Shown here: positions 8,891 through 17,497 of the stretch, piece by piece
How positions within the stretch are numbered: the first letter of the stretch is position 1
Layout of the letters: every line of letters starts with the position of its first letter
DNA from: Tabrizicola fusiformis
GTDB lineage: Bacteria > Pseudomonadota > Alphaproteobacteria > Rhodobacterales > Rhodobacteraceae
Assembly (NCBI RefSeq): GCF_013328815.1
Contig: NZ_JABUHN010000016.1
Span: 1 to 64,000, forward strand
Direction: 5' to 3'
Length of the DNA stretch: 64,000 bases
The notes under the pieces: model-generated
The model's input: only the letters and a program-made list of their open reading frames with translations
The model's database searches: none
What the model was told of the DNA's origin: nothing
Made by a program: the position numbers and the translations under genes

Positions 8891-11244
8891 CTTCGCGAAC
8901 CACCTTCGGCAAGCTGATCGAACGTCACGGCCGTGTCGAGATCCCTGTCATCCAGCGGGACTACGCGCAAGGGCGGGCGGACCAGCACATCGTCCGAGAC
9001 GATTTCCTTAAATCCCTCCACGACGCGCTGCGCCTGCCTAAGGAAGACCCAACACTGCCCCTAGATCTCGACTTCGTCTACGGGAGCGTCGTAAACGGCT
9101 CCTTCCAGCCGCTCGACGGCCAACAGCGGCTCACCACGCTGTTCCTGCTGCACTGGTATCTCGCTTGGGTCGACGGCTGCAGCGAAGATCTCCGCACTCG
9201 AATCGTCACATCAGGACGATCCCGCTTTAGCTATGAAGTTCGTCCCGGTAGTCGGGATTTCATCAACGCTTTTGCTAACTATGTGCCGGATATCTCAGCC
9301 GGGGAGTGTCAGGATATTGTAGGGATGATAACTGACCAGCCTTGGTACTTTCGCAGCTGGCGGTTCGATCCAACGATTCGTGCTGCACTGTCAATGTTGG
9401 ACCGGATGCACGAGGTATTCCAGAAAACCTCAGGCCTGTATGCTCGATTGATCGACGAAACGGCTCCCGCAATCACATTTCAACTTCTTGATCTTGAGCA
9501 GTTCGACCTCTCGGATGATTTGTACATCAAGATGAACGCACGCGGGAAACCGCTGACTCCATTCGAGACATTCAAAGCGCGTTTCGAGAGACATCTGGAA
9601 AGCCAGTTCAAGGACACTCTGCCGGATCTCTGCAACGGGACGCCTCTCGCAGACTTTTTCTCTCATCGGATCGATACGCGCTGGTCGGATTTTTTCTGGC
9701 CGTTCCGTGATAGGAAGACTGCCACATTCGACGACGCCATGATGAACCTGCTGCGGACAGTTATCATGGTTACAAGGGATCCCGAAGCTACTGAGACCTC
9801 GGCTGATCTGGCCGACCTTCGCTCCATGGCGCGAGCTAGCAGCTATACGTGGTTTCACGACAGGGGCTGGCTGGATGAGGAAATGGTCTTGGCGCTGATC
9901 ACGCTCTTGGAGCGGTGGAGCGCGGGGCCCGAAACGTTCCACTGCTATCTTCCCGACACGAGGCACCTCGATGAACAGGCTCTTTTTCAGGACATACTCA
10001 CCAAGCCGACCAGCCTTACCTTCCAACAGCTTGCTCAGTTTGCCGGTTATACCCAGTTCCTAGTCCATTCGCCCGGAGAAATTGATTCCACTGCTTTCGA
10101 TGCATGGATGCGGGTCGTCTCCAACCTCGCGACCAACACCGATTACAATCGCCCCGAAGACCTGCGTCGGAGCTTTGCTGGTCTTCGGGAGCTCACGCCG
10201 CGGATGAACGATATCCTCAACCATCTCGCCAGTTCGGACGGCGACGTGAGAGGTTTCTCCCGCGAGCAGGTCGCAGAGGAGCGGATCAAGGCTCATCTCA
10301 TCGGTTTCGGCGGCGTTTGGCCGGACCGGCTCGAAAGAGCAGAGCGGCACACCTATTTTCGAGGGCAGATTGGGTTCTTGCTATGCTGCTGCGGTTTGAA
10401 GCTTGGTGAGGTAGATGCCGAGCTCGAGCGTCTTGATCCAGCTACCGCAAACGAGCTAGCGAAACCGTTCGAGCATTATCTCGCATACGCCTCACAGATG
10501 TTCGACGACCTCGTGAAACACCCGAAAGGATCTGGCCGGCTCTGGGAGCGCGCACTTCTCGCGACGGGAGATTTCCTGCCGAATGTCGGCAGAAATCGAT
10601 CGTTGCTGACCACCTCATACGACGAGGCTTGGGGTTGGAAGAGACTCCTTCGAAATGCAGCTGCGGGTGGTCGGCCAAGCCAAGTCCTAAAGGACCTCTG
10701 GGATCAACTTGAGGACCCGGGCTCATATGCCGCTGACCTTGGGGGCGTTATCGAGTCTGCATCGGAAATCGATCCATGGCGTGAGGCGATCCTCGCAACG
10801 CCGTCGGTCTACGACTACGGCACCTACAGAATGATGCGCTTCTCAGAGGATGGAGGCATTTACCTTCTCAGAAAGACGCAGATGAACGGACGACATGCAG
10901 AGCTGTTTACCTACTGCCTGTACGACAGCCTCGCGTCTGAAATGAGGCCATACGGATTTTCGACAAGTTATTTCGAAGCAACGTCGACAGAAGAGGAACC
11001 TGGTCTGTATTTCGTGCGAGACCACGACGGTGACGCTGCCAAGTTCCATCTGTGCATCAGCGAGGCTCCAGATAGATATGAGTTCTATCTCGAAGAGCCC
11101 GAGGAGCCGAAGGAGAAACTAATCGCTATTCTGGTAGGGGTCGGCTTCCAGGAGAAGGAGGGCTGGTGGACCAAAGACGTGGAACGCAGCGACATACAAG
11201 CCCAAGCGCTCTCGCTCGCTCGCGCCTTTGCGCAGGAAACGTAA
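8887..11244 (+). CDS. Second DUF262 protein
   Basis: A 785-residue protein with a DUF262 domain at the N-terminus: IPVIQRDYAQGR (19-30), DFVYG (62-66) and DGQQRLTT (77-84). Unlike the preceding gene, I find no convincing DUF1524 His-Me-finger motif in the C-terminal half, which I do not recognise. It is coupled to the upstream DUF262 gene by a 4-base ATGA overlap. Such pairs suggest a sensor/effector or two-subunit arrangement in which one member carries the nuclease. It is the last gene of the left island; a hairpin and a partial tRNA follow within 150 bp. Confidence 0.75.
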   Translation: MTSRTTFGKLIERHGRVEIPVIQRDYAQGRADQHIVRDDFLKSLHDALRLPKEDPTLPLDLDFVYGSVVNGSFQPLDGQQRLTTLFLLHWYLAWVDGCSEDLRTRIVTSGRSRFSYEVRPGSRDFINAFANYVPDISAGECQDIVGMITDQPWYFRSWRFDPTIRAALSMLDRMHEVFQKTSGLYARLIDETAPAITFQLLDLEQFDLSDDLYIKMNARGKPLTPFETFKARFERHLESQFKDTLPDLCNGTPLADFFSHRIDTRWSDFFWPFRDRKTATFDDAMMNLLRTVIMVTRDPEATETSADLADLRSMARASSYTWFHDRGWLDEEMVLALITLLERWSAGPETFHCYLPDTRHLDEQALFQDILTKPTSLTFQQLAQFAGYTQFLVHSPGEIDSTAFDAWMRVVSNLATNTDYNRPEDLRRSFAGLRELTPRMNDILNHLASSDGDVRGFSREQVAEERIKAHLIGFGGVWPDRLERAERHTYFRGQIGFLLCCCGLKLGEVDAELERLDPATANELAKPFEHYLAYASQMFDDLVKHPKGSGRLWERALLATGDFLPNVGRNRSLLTTSYDEAWGWKRLLRNAAAGGRPSQVLKDLWDQLEDPGSYAADLGGVIESASEIDPWREAILATPSVYDYGTYRMMRFSEDGGIYLLRKTQMNGRHAELFTYCLYDSLASEMRPYGFSTSYFEATSTEEEPGLYFVRDHDGDAAKFHLCISEAPDRYEFYLEEPEEPKEKLIAILVGVGFQEKEGWWTKDVERSDIQAQALSLARAFAQET

Positions 11245-11343
11245 CTGTTTTGCGTGAGCACGGTCAGAAAATCCCCCAGGGATATGAAGGACTTCGTTCC
11301 CTCTTGCTTCCACAGTGCTTCCACGGGTGTTGGAAACGCAAAC

Positions 11344-11361
11344 GCCGCCCCTTGGGGCGGC
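11344..11361 (-). terminator. Hairpin terminator downstream of the tRNA-Met fragment
   Basis: A perfect inverted repeat, GCCGCCCC-TT-GGGGCGGC, is followed on the minus strand by GTTTGCGTTT, a T-rich tract. It lies about 30 bp beyond the CCA end of the tRNA-Met fragment and in the same orientation, as expected for the native terminator of that tRNA. It indicates that DNA to the left of the fragment is the original flank. In the plus direction no T-run follows. Confidence 0.55.
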
Positions 11362-11391
11362 TGCTAACGTCTTGATCTGTATAGGTAATTT

Positions 11392-11438
11392 TGGTTGCGG
11401 GGGCAGGATTTGAACCTGCGGCCTTCAGGTTATGAGCC
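11392..11438 (-). other. 3' half of elongator tRNA-Met (putative attachment site)
   Basis: The minus strand reads the anticodon loop with CAT, the variable loop, the T arm (GGTTCAAATCC) and an encoded CCA end at 11392-11394. The match to tRNA-Met stops just 5' of the anticodon loop at about 11438, and the D arm and 5' acceptor strand are absent. A 3' tRNA half is the usual footprint of integration by a tyrosine recombinase. Given the orientation, the inserted element should lie to the right, with an intact tRNA-Met at its far end. I saw no intact copy in this window. Confidence 0.7.
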
Positions 11439-11664
11439 TATGGACCCGGAATTTGACTTATCGCTTCAATTCAGTAGCTTAGCCCGCAAGCCTTTGAAAT
11501 CACAATACAGGCTGGTCGTCGCTCGGTGGCAATGCACGGATTTCGAAGGATTGCCACGGCTTGGAATGGCGCAAAGCTGCATTTGTGGGTTGAGGTGGCG
11601 TTGAGGTGAAAAGCAAATCCCGAAGAGCTTAGCGATCCAACGATGCGCATGTCGGAGCACGAGG
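11439..11664. other. Non-coding spacer after the tRNA-Met fragment
   Basis: No gene, tRNA or clear repeat is visible here. A peptide frame crossing 11395-11604 begins with GQDLNLRPSGYEP, the well-known artefact of translating a tRNA 3' end, and is not a gene. The DNA looks less GC-rich than its surroundings, consistent with the edge of an integrated element. Confidence 0.4.
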
Positions 11665-13536
11665 TCAGACAAACAGGCCAGCGCGGCCAATGCTCGGGTT
11701 CTTGGTGAACTGATAATTCGTGTAGGGCGTGACGACCTCCTGATCGGACTTATGGTTCTCGATCACGATGATCTGGGCCTGTCCGGACATGCCCTGAAGA
11801 TACCGGTAGAAATGCGTCGCCACGTCAGCTTTGCGCAATTCCAATTCATCGTCAGTGAGATCCTCAAAGCGTTCCTCTTCCGCGGGGCGATAGGCAAAAA
11901 GCGGCGAATCTAGGATGACAAACCCCGGATGCGGCCGCCCCTTCTCGATGCAATAGACGAGCACGCCGATCTTGAAGGCGGCATGCAGCAGCGCTCTAAC
12001 CCCCGCGCCATTGTCACGGCGACGCTTGCCATCGACGACGATGTCCTGGTCGCCCTTGTCGAAATGTACAGCGTCGGCGCCAGGATAGTTCCATGCCTTC
12101 AGGACCTTCTTCACGACTGCCGAGAGTTCGTACGCTTCGCTGTTCGAGAGGTCGAGATTGACGTCGATGCCTTCGGCGCGTTGTCTTGATGGCACGGTCG
12201 TCGCCTTGATGCGCGCGATTTGGGCCTCGAGATCGGAAACTCGGCGGCGGGTGTCCAAGTCGGATTCAAGCTTTTCGCATCGCGCACTCGCACTGAAGAA
12301 AATGGATCGGGCCGACACCTCACTCTGCGCAGCTTGGACTCGCGCGAGGCGTGCTGCGTTCAGACGGTCACCCGCCACGACTATGAGCCGCTCAACTTCC
12401 ACGATTTCGGCGTCAACATCGGAGAGCGCCGCGGCAAGGTCACGGGCCTCGGCACGGATCTTCTCCATTTCCAACTCGACGGCGTAGCGCTGTTGCTCGA
12501 TGCCGCCAAGACCATGGTCGTGCTTTTGGTGGTCGGGGAAAGCCCCACACAATGGGCAATTGATTGTGGCGAAGCGTTGCAGCAGAAAACCGCCTTCCTC
12601 CAAGCCTTCGAGACGATCAATGTCGGAAGAATAGACGCGCGCGAGCTCGTCGAACCGTACCTTCAGGGCATTCAACTCCGCGATCCGCGCTTGGTAGCCC
12701 TGAATGTCATCGGAAAAGCTGCGCTCCTCGAGCGCTAGCGCATCCAGATTGTTCTGGCGCTCTGCCACTATGTCGAGAAGTTCGGCCTTCTCCCGTTCGG
12801 CTGCCATGAGATCAGCAACAACCGCGCTGGTTTCTACTGTGTCATCGATCAACTTTCGCAACTGATCGGCCATCTGGGAGAGGAGCTCGATCTGCCCTTC
12901 TTTTACTGCTCTGAGCTGATCACCGGACCGCACCTGAGCGATCGAAGAACCATCTACGCCAGTCAACAGAAACTTGAGCAGCCCCTTGTCTTCTGAGGTT
13001 ACCGTAGTGTTGTGTGCGAGAAGAAGGCTCTTTTCATCGATCATCCTCGTCTCGTCGATGAGAAGGTACCGCATGACCACACGGAGCGAAAATGGCGTCT
13101 TCTCTGCCCTCTCGTTCTTCAACAGCTGCGCTTCGCGGTAGCCGACTCTGGACAGGAGAAAGCGCGACACGTTGGGAGAACTGACATGTTTGCGCGAAAA
13201 TACCTCGTATTCAGGCGAACCCTCGTCAACGGCCAGCAGATGCCCGTCGGCCTTGTAAATATCGCCGCCCAGCGCGGACGCCCGCAAGGTCAGTTTCTGA
13301 TCACCGGGGAGGGTGAGCCAAAGGAGATAATTGTCCACCCCATTGCCTTCGGGAGGCAAAGTTGGAAGTTCTCCTCCTAGAAGATAGTCGATGGATTTGC
13401 GGACGAATGACTTGCCGGTGTTCGACGCACCCCAGATGATATTCACGCCCGTCTTGAACTGAACAGAGACCGGCGAGCGCTCGGGCCCGGTGAACGTCAG
13501 CTGGTCAATAATGATCCTGCGCCGATCAGACATCAT
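11665..13536 (-). CDS. ABC-three-component system ATPase (Rad50-like, zinc hook)
   Basis: This 623-residue protein has Walker A GASNTGKS (36-43), a coiled coil broken by a CPLC zinc hook (327-330), a second coil and a C-terminal Walker B region reading FVILDSPL, where Ser replaces the usual Glu. That replacement is typical of the DUF3732-type ATPases of ABC-3C systems. It is the third gene of a minus-strand operon, and its ATG pair at 13536/13533 overlaps the stop of the middle component. It should act as the DNA- or stress-sensing engine that controls the nuclease-like effector. Assignment to ABC-3C comes from the three-gene order and recalled family features. Confidence 0.8.
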   Translation of the reverse strand: MMSDRRRIIIDQLTFTGPERSPVSVQFKTGVNIIWGASNTGKSFVRKSIDYLLGGELPTLPPEGNGVDNYLLWLTLPGDQKLTLRASALGGDIYKADGHLLAVDEGSPEYEVFSRKHVSSPNVSRFLLSRVGYREAQLLKNERAEKTPFSLRVVMRYLLIDETRMIDEKSLLLAHNTTVTSEDKGLLKFLLTGVDGSSIAQVRSGDQLRAVKEGQIELLSQMADQLRKLIDDTVETSAVVADLMAAEREKAELLDIVAERQNNLDALALEERSFSDDIQGYQARIAELNALKVRFDELARVYSSDIDRLEGLEEGGFLLQRFATINCPLCGAFPDHQKHDHGLGGIEQQRYAVELEMEKIRAEARDLAAALSDVDAEIVEVERLIVVAGDRLNAARLARVQAAQSEVSARSIFFSASARCEKLESDLDTRRRVSDLEAQIARIKATTVPSRQRAEGIDVNLDLSNSEAYELSAVVKKVLKAWNYPGADAVHFDKGDQDIVVDGKRRRDNGAGVRALLHAAFKIGVLVYCIEKGRPHPGFVILDSPLFAYRPAEEERFEDLTDDELELRKADVATHFYRYLQGMSGQAQIIVIENHKSDQEVVTPYTNYQFTKNPSIGRAGLFV

Positions 13537-14020
13537 CAGCGGCCTTGCCAACGATTTCATGAGACCAGCGCTCCAGGCCATCCTTCAGACCTAGGATAAA
13601 CGTGTCGACCCCTTGAGCAGCGGCCTCAAGAGCCAGCCAATTGGCCGCGTTGGCGAGGCGGCGATTGTAGGCGCTTCCAAACAGATCGATCATCGCAGTT
13701 GCCGTTTCATGCGCCCGAAACGTGATGCCGCCGTCTGAAAGGACCTGTTCGACGAGAGATGCGCGTGCCATCAGAAGCAGACCCTCTTCCACCAAGTGGC
13801 GCCGCACGAAATACTCGCCGGCACGGGCATTGATCTCGGGGTGGAGGCTGGGCGGACCACCCGCGTCGCCGGTGTGGACGATGTAGTAGTCCAGTAGCGA
13901 CATGGTTGCGACGTCGAAAGCTTGGGGCGCAAAAGCGTCGAGAATGAGCAGCGCCCGCACACCAGCTTCCAGCGGAGTGTTGAACAGTTGCGGCTGGGCG
14001 AAGGGAAGGGTCAAGCCCAT
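13526..14020 (-). CDS. ABC-three-component system middle component (MC2-like)
   Basis: A 164-residue protein with the features of ABC-3C middle component 2: an FNTPLEAGVRALLILDAF start, a DYYIVHTGDAGGPPSLHP segment, then VRRHLVEEGLLLMA and a C-terminal helical part. The middle component is thought to bridge the ATPase and the effector. The ATG at 14020 overlaps the end of the effector gene by 10 bp and gives the expected N-terminus. An in-frame ATG at 14053 would add residues lying inside the upstream gene. The downstream end overlaps the ATPase start, so all three are coupled. Confidence 0.75.
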   Translation of the reverse strand: MGLTLPFAQPQLFNTPLEAGVRALLILDAFAPQAFDVATMSLLDYYIVHTGDAGGPPSLHPEINARAGEYFVRRHLVEEGLLLMARASLVEQVLSDGGITFRAHETATAMIDLFGSAYNRRLANAANWLALEAAAQGVDTFILGLKDGLERWSHEIVGKAADDV

Positions 14021-15024
14021 GGCATGCGTCCGACATTCGCGAAGTGGTGGCACGCGCCCTGTTTGACGCTGGGGGTCACGCGATTGTGCCGTCCAAGCGC
14101 GCCGGTAACCTGGGCGGTGGAGGCAGCCCCCATAATCTGAGTAAGTCTTTCGTATAGCGGCGACTTGTCCAGCGCGTGATACTGATCGATCACGGTCTCG
14201 TGGACGTCCTCGTCGACATTGTCGATCTGGCTGGCCGGAAGATTGTCACGAAAATGGCGCCGAAACGCTTGGCGTTCGAGATACCGACGGCGAGCATTGA
14301 TGATCTGGAAGCCGTAAGTGACGTTGGCAACGACGTCCGTGTAACTTGTGAACGGCGTCCCGCTGGCCGCGGCGAACACCGCCACAAGCTGGGTCACGTA
14401 AGCGGACTCCTCGTCAGCGACATCGGCCGGTACATCAGCCACTGACATTCGCGGTGCCTCGCCAGGATCGATATCGAGATGTTCGTGCAGGACGGCCCGC
14501 ATCTGAGGCTTCTCCACCAGCTCGCTTGCCTTCCAGAGTTCGACCTTCTCGAACGCGTAAGCGCGAATAGCTGTCTCCAGAGCCGGAGACAGCGGGCATG
14601 GTGTCGTCGATATGCCGTTGAGGCAATAGGCTTCCCAATTGTCGATCAGGAAGTCCGCGATGAGCGAGGGTCGGTCGATTACCTTCTTGACGTCCCGGAC
14701 TGCCGAATTGGGGCAGACGAAAATATAGCTGGTGGGCAGCGTGAATTCGCCCTGACCCGCATAGTAGAAGATCTTTCCTAATTCGGTGACGAACTCGGCC
14801 TTGCCCAATGGCGCTTTTAGATGCTTGCACTGATAGTTGTGCCATTCGCCGTCGTACCGGCGAGCCGAAAGAAAGCCGACGGCGTCCCGCCCCATGTCAG
14901 CCGACGCCGTGGGACGCTCAAATCCGACGTAAATGTCCGAAACCTTCGCGAGCCACTTCTTGACTAGGTCTTCGAGCTCGCTGTCCGTTAGATTTAGGAT
15001 CTGGCGATCCTCGTTGAATGCCAT
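14011..15024 (-). CDS. ABC-three-component system effector with Mrr-like nuclease domain
   Basis: A 337-residue protein that is first in the operon. The N-terminal part shows a restriction-endonuclease-like pattern: acidic residues E16-E18, then GRDAVG (Asp47) and YQCKH (Gln65-x-Lys67), i.e. a D...QxK variant of the PD-(D/E)xK motif used by Mrr-type enzymes. The C-terminal two thirds are probably the ABC-3C C-terminal domain that contacts the middle component. The expected job is cleavage of foreign or host DNA once the ATPase senses invasion. It faces away from the integrase, with about 340 bp between the two starts. Confidence 0.7.
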   Translation of the reverse strand: MAFNEDRQILNLTDSELEDLVKKWLAKVSDIYVGFERPTASADMGRDAVGFLSARRYDGEWHNYQCKHLKAPLGKAEFVTELGKIFYYAGQGEFTLPTSYIFVCPNSAVRDVKKVIDRPSLIADFLIDNWEAYCLNGISTTPCPLSPALETAIRAYAFEKVELWKASELVEKPQMRAVLHEHLDIDPGEAPRMSVADVPADVADEESAYVTQLVAVFAAASGTPFTSYTDVVANVTYGFQIINARRRYLERQAFRRHFRDNLPASQIDNVDEDVHETVIDQYHALDKSPLYERLTQIMGAASTAQVTGALGRHNRVTPSVKQGACHHFANVGRMPWA

Positions 15025-15240
15025 CGTGCGCTATTTTCCCTTCGCCCTCGCGATAGTCCTGACGGAAATTTCTTTCCTGATCAAACCCTATTCGACCCCA
15101 ACCTCAGCAACCCGGTACGAAAGGCAGCACTTCTGACCCTTTGTCCGGAAGCCAACAAGCGTCTCGGGGCACGATGCCGGGCGTTAACCGATGCGCCTGC
15201 GAAGACCTGCTGTTTACTCAAACAGCTTCCAATCATGGAT

Positions 15241-15292
15241 CACCGGAACGCCCTCGCCCTCCCCATTTCCGGTCACCGCCTGCATTCCGGTC
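15241..15292. promoter_or_regulatory. TTCCGGTC repeats ahead of the integrase
   Basis: Three copies of a motif related to ATTCCGGTC lie in the 340-bp gap between the ABC-3C effector and the integrase: CACCGGAAC at 15241-15249 (inverted form), TTTCCGGTC at 15266-15274 and ATTCCGGTC at 15284-15292. The same motif recurs upstream of the early operon at 18651-18737. Shared sites at two prophage control regions suggest binding of one regulator, perhaps the WYL protein. Nothing else is evident in 15025-15363. Confidence 0.4.
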
Positions 15293-15363
15293 CTGTCGCC
15301 ATGCTTTGCTTGATATGGGCGCGAATCTACGCCTCATGTCGGACGAGCAGATGGGGGCGATCC

Positions 15364-16620
15364 ATGGTCAACAGGCTGAAACTGAATGAGAAAACCGTCC
15401 GGGAGGCTGAGAACCTGGGGCGGGATTACCAGATCTTCGACACCGATGTGCGCGGGTTCTCGATCACGATCTACCCTTCCGGCAACCGGGCGTTCACGCT
15501 GGATTACCGGATATCAGGGCGCCAGCGGCGGATGGTGATCGGGCGCTGGCCGGAGTGGAACACGGTGGCCGCGCGCGAGCGGGCCAAGGAATTGCGGCGC
15601 GACATCGACGAGGGGATCGACCCTCTTGGCCAGCGGGAATCGTCGCGCGAGGCCCCCCGGATCAACGATCTGATCGCGCGCTATCTGACAGAACACACGC
15701 CGCATCTTGCCCCTCGCAACGCCGCCGATCAGTACACGATCATGCACAAGCTGGTGGCGCCCGACTGGGGCAAGAAGCTGGTGACCGAGATCACCAATGC
15801 CGATGTGGAAAAGCTACTGGCCAAGATCGCAGCAGGCCGGGCACGTCCGTCAAAGGAAAAACCCAACAACCGCGCGCGCAAACTGCAAGGGGCCAAGCCC
15901 ACGCCGGTGCGCGCCAACCGGGTGGGCGAGGTTCTGCGCAAGATGTTCACGCTGGCCATCGGCTGGGGCATGCGCGCGGATAATCCTGCCAGCGGATTTC
16001 GCCGCCGGATCGAGAACGAGCGCGAACGCTTCCTGACGCCCGAGGAGATCGGGCGGCTGGCCAAAGCACTGGATGCGGCCAAGGATCAGCGTGCGGCCGG
16101 GATCATCCGGCTCTGCATGCTGACCGGTGCGCGGTCGGGCGAGGTGCGCCAGGCGCGGTTTGAGCAGTTCAACCTTGACCTTGGCAGCTGGTCGAAACCT
16201 GCCTCCACCACCAAACAGCGCAAGATCCACCGCATCCCGATCTCGGGCGAGGTGGCAGCGATCGTGCGCCAGCGCCAGTTGCTGGTGCCGCGCGGCAATC
16301 CATGGCTGTTCCCCGGCGATACGCCCGGCCAGCCCGTCAAGGAAATCCGCCGCTTCTGGGTCGGGATCCAGAAAGAGGCCGCAATCCCCGATGTCCGCAT
16401 CCATGACCTGCGCCACACGTTCGCATCCCTGCTGGTCAGTGGTGGCGCCTCGCTGGAGATGATCGGCAAGCTGCTGGGCCACAGCCAGATGCAGACGACC
16501 CAGCGCTATGCGCACCTGATGGATTCGCCCCTGCGCGATGGCGTCAATGCTGTCGCCAGCATCTTCCGCCCCCGCCCGCAGCTGGTGCACGACGCCGATC
16601 AGGACCAGAAAAGCGCCTGA
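15364..16620 (+). CDS. Tyrosine recombinase (prophage integrase)
   Basis: A 418-residue P4-like integrase. The N-terminal DUF4102-like arm-binding domain (GFSITIYPSGNRAFTLDYR) is followed by a SAM-like core-binding region and a catalytic domain with Arg257 (TGARSGEV), His347 and Arg350 (HDLRHTF), His373 (LGHSQMQTT) and the nucleophile Tyr382 (QRYAHL). The ATG at 15364 gives the typical family start; an in-frame ATG at 15235 would add about 43 residues not seen in the family. It would carry out integration and, with the small helix-turn-helix protein at 18800, excision. Confidence 0.9.
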   Translation: MVNRLKLNEKTVREAENLGRDYQIFDTDVRGFSITIYPSGNRAFTLDYRISGRQRRMVIGRWPEWNTVAARERAKELRRDIDEGIDPLGQRESSREAPRINDLIARYLTEHTPHLAPRNAADQYTIMHKLVAPDWGKKLVTEITNADVEKLLAKIAAGRARPSKEKPNNRARKLQGAKPTPVRANRVGEVLRKMFTLAIGWGMRADNPASGFRRRIENERERFLTPEEIGRLAKALDAAKDQRAAGIIRLCMLTGARSGEVRQARFEQFNLDLGSWSKPASTTKQRKIHRIPISGEVAAIVRQRQLLVPRGNPWLFPGDTPGQPVKEIRRFWVGIQKEAAIPDVRIHDLRHTFASLLVSGGASLEMIGKLLGHSQMQTTQRYAHLMDSPLRDGVNAVASIFRPRPQLVHDADQDQKSA

Positions 16621-16626
16621 TCGCGG

Positions 16627-17223
16627 CTATTCCCGCTCGCGCAACGCCCGCCAGATCGGTGCGATCTTCTTGCGCGTGGTGCTTTCCTCGGGGATTTCGC
16701 CATTGGGCGAGTTCTGGGCGAACCAATCCTGCACCTCAGCGATCAGCTCGGCCTGCGTCGCGGGCACGCCCTGATCGTTGATCCGCCGAAACAGCATGAT
16801 GTTGACGCCCTCCCAATCGTAGCGCGGTGCGGACCCGTTCGACGTCATCGGTCGCCGCAGCAGGTCGCGCTCTTCCTCAAACCTGTGCACTTCCTCGGCC
16901 AGAAGCAGAATGTCGGTGATCTTCACCAGCACGCCAGCTGCCGGTTCGGTGATGTATTGCCACTCTGCACTGCCCTGCGGCCGGATGCGATAGACCCGGC
17001 ATTCCTCATCGCTCGGCCCGTGGCGGCGGAACATCGCCATCATGTCGGCCGCAGACACTGCGACGATCCCGGCCATGGGCTGCTTGCCGCAGATCGCCGC
17101 GGCGATGCTGGTCATCAGGGTCAAATGGTCGGTGGCGGCCCATGCGGCCAGGTCGGCAGCAGCGCAACCCCAACGGGCGCAGGTTTCGGTCAAGGAATAG
17201 AAGGCTCTGGGTGGCAGGCTCAT
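16627..17223 (-). CDS. Prophage-associated protein of unknown function
   Basis: A 198-residue protein convergent with the integrase and separated from it by 6 bp. The N-terminus (FYSLTETCARWGCAAADLAAWA) looks like a helix-turn-helix segment. The C-terminus is a helical QAELIAEVQDWFA...STTRKKIAPIWRALRE segment recurring in short prophage or island proteins of Rhodobacteraceae. A DNA-binding role is plausible but unproven. It is transcribed away from the WYL regulator, with about 270 bp between the starts. Confidence 0.6.
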   Translation of the reverse strand: MSLPPRAFYSLTETCARWGCAAADLAAWAATDHLTLMTSIAAAICGKQPMAGIVAVSAADMMAMFRRHGPSDEECRVYRIRPQGSAEWQYITEPAAGVLVKITDILLLAEEVHRFEEERDLLRRPMTSNGSAPRYDWEGVNIMLFRRINDQGVPATQAELIAEVQDWFAQNSPNGEIPEESTTRKKIAPIWRALRERE

Positions 17224-17497
17224 GGGTCGTTCTTTCTGACTTCACGCAGCCAGACCCGGGCCAGCACCGGGCATGGCGGGAAACGCGCGCCCGAACAGCG
17301 GCTTGCGAGCAGACAGGCCGACGACGTGCGCGCCTCAAGATGCTTCGCACAGCCATGTCTGGAGAACCGGGTGAAAATACACCCCAGCGACCTTTAACAC
17401 GCGCAGGTAGAATCGGCTTGAGCTGACAAGGATCAGCTATTCGCATTTGAAACGAATTGTCGTTAACTTCCCTGTCAGGTTCGGTCAGGGATTACAC

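Noticed and set aside
11395-11604. Plus-strand frame beginning GQDLNLRPSGYEP
   Set aside because: This is the standard false peptide produced by translating the complement of a tRNA 3' end; no gene is present.
15025-15240. Prophage left attachment core
   Set aside because: By eye no repeat longer than chance is shared with 56.77-56.93 kb; a computed repeat search would be needed.
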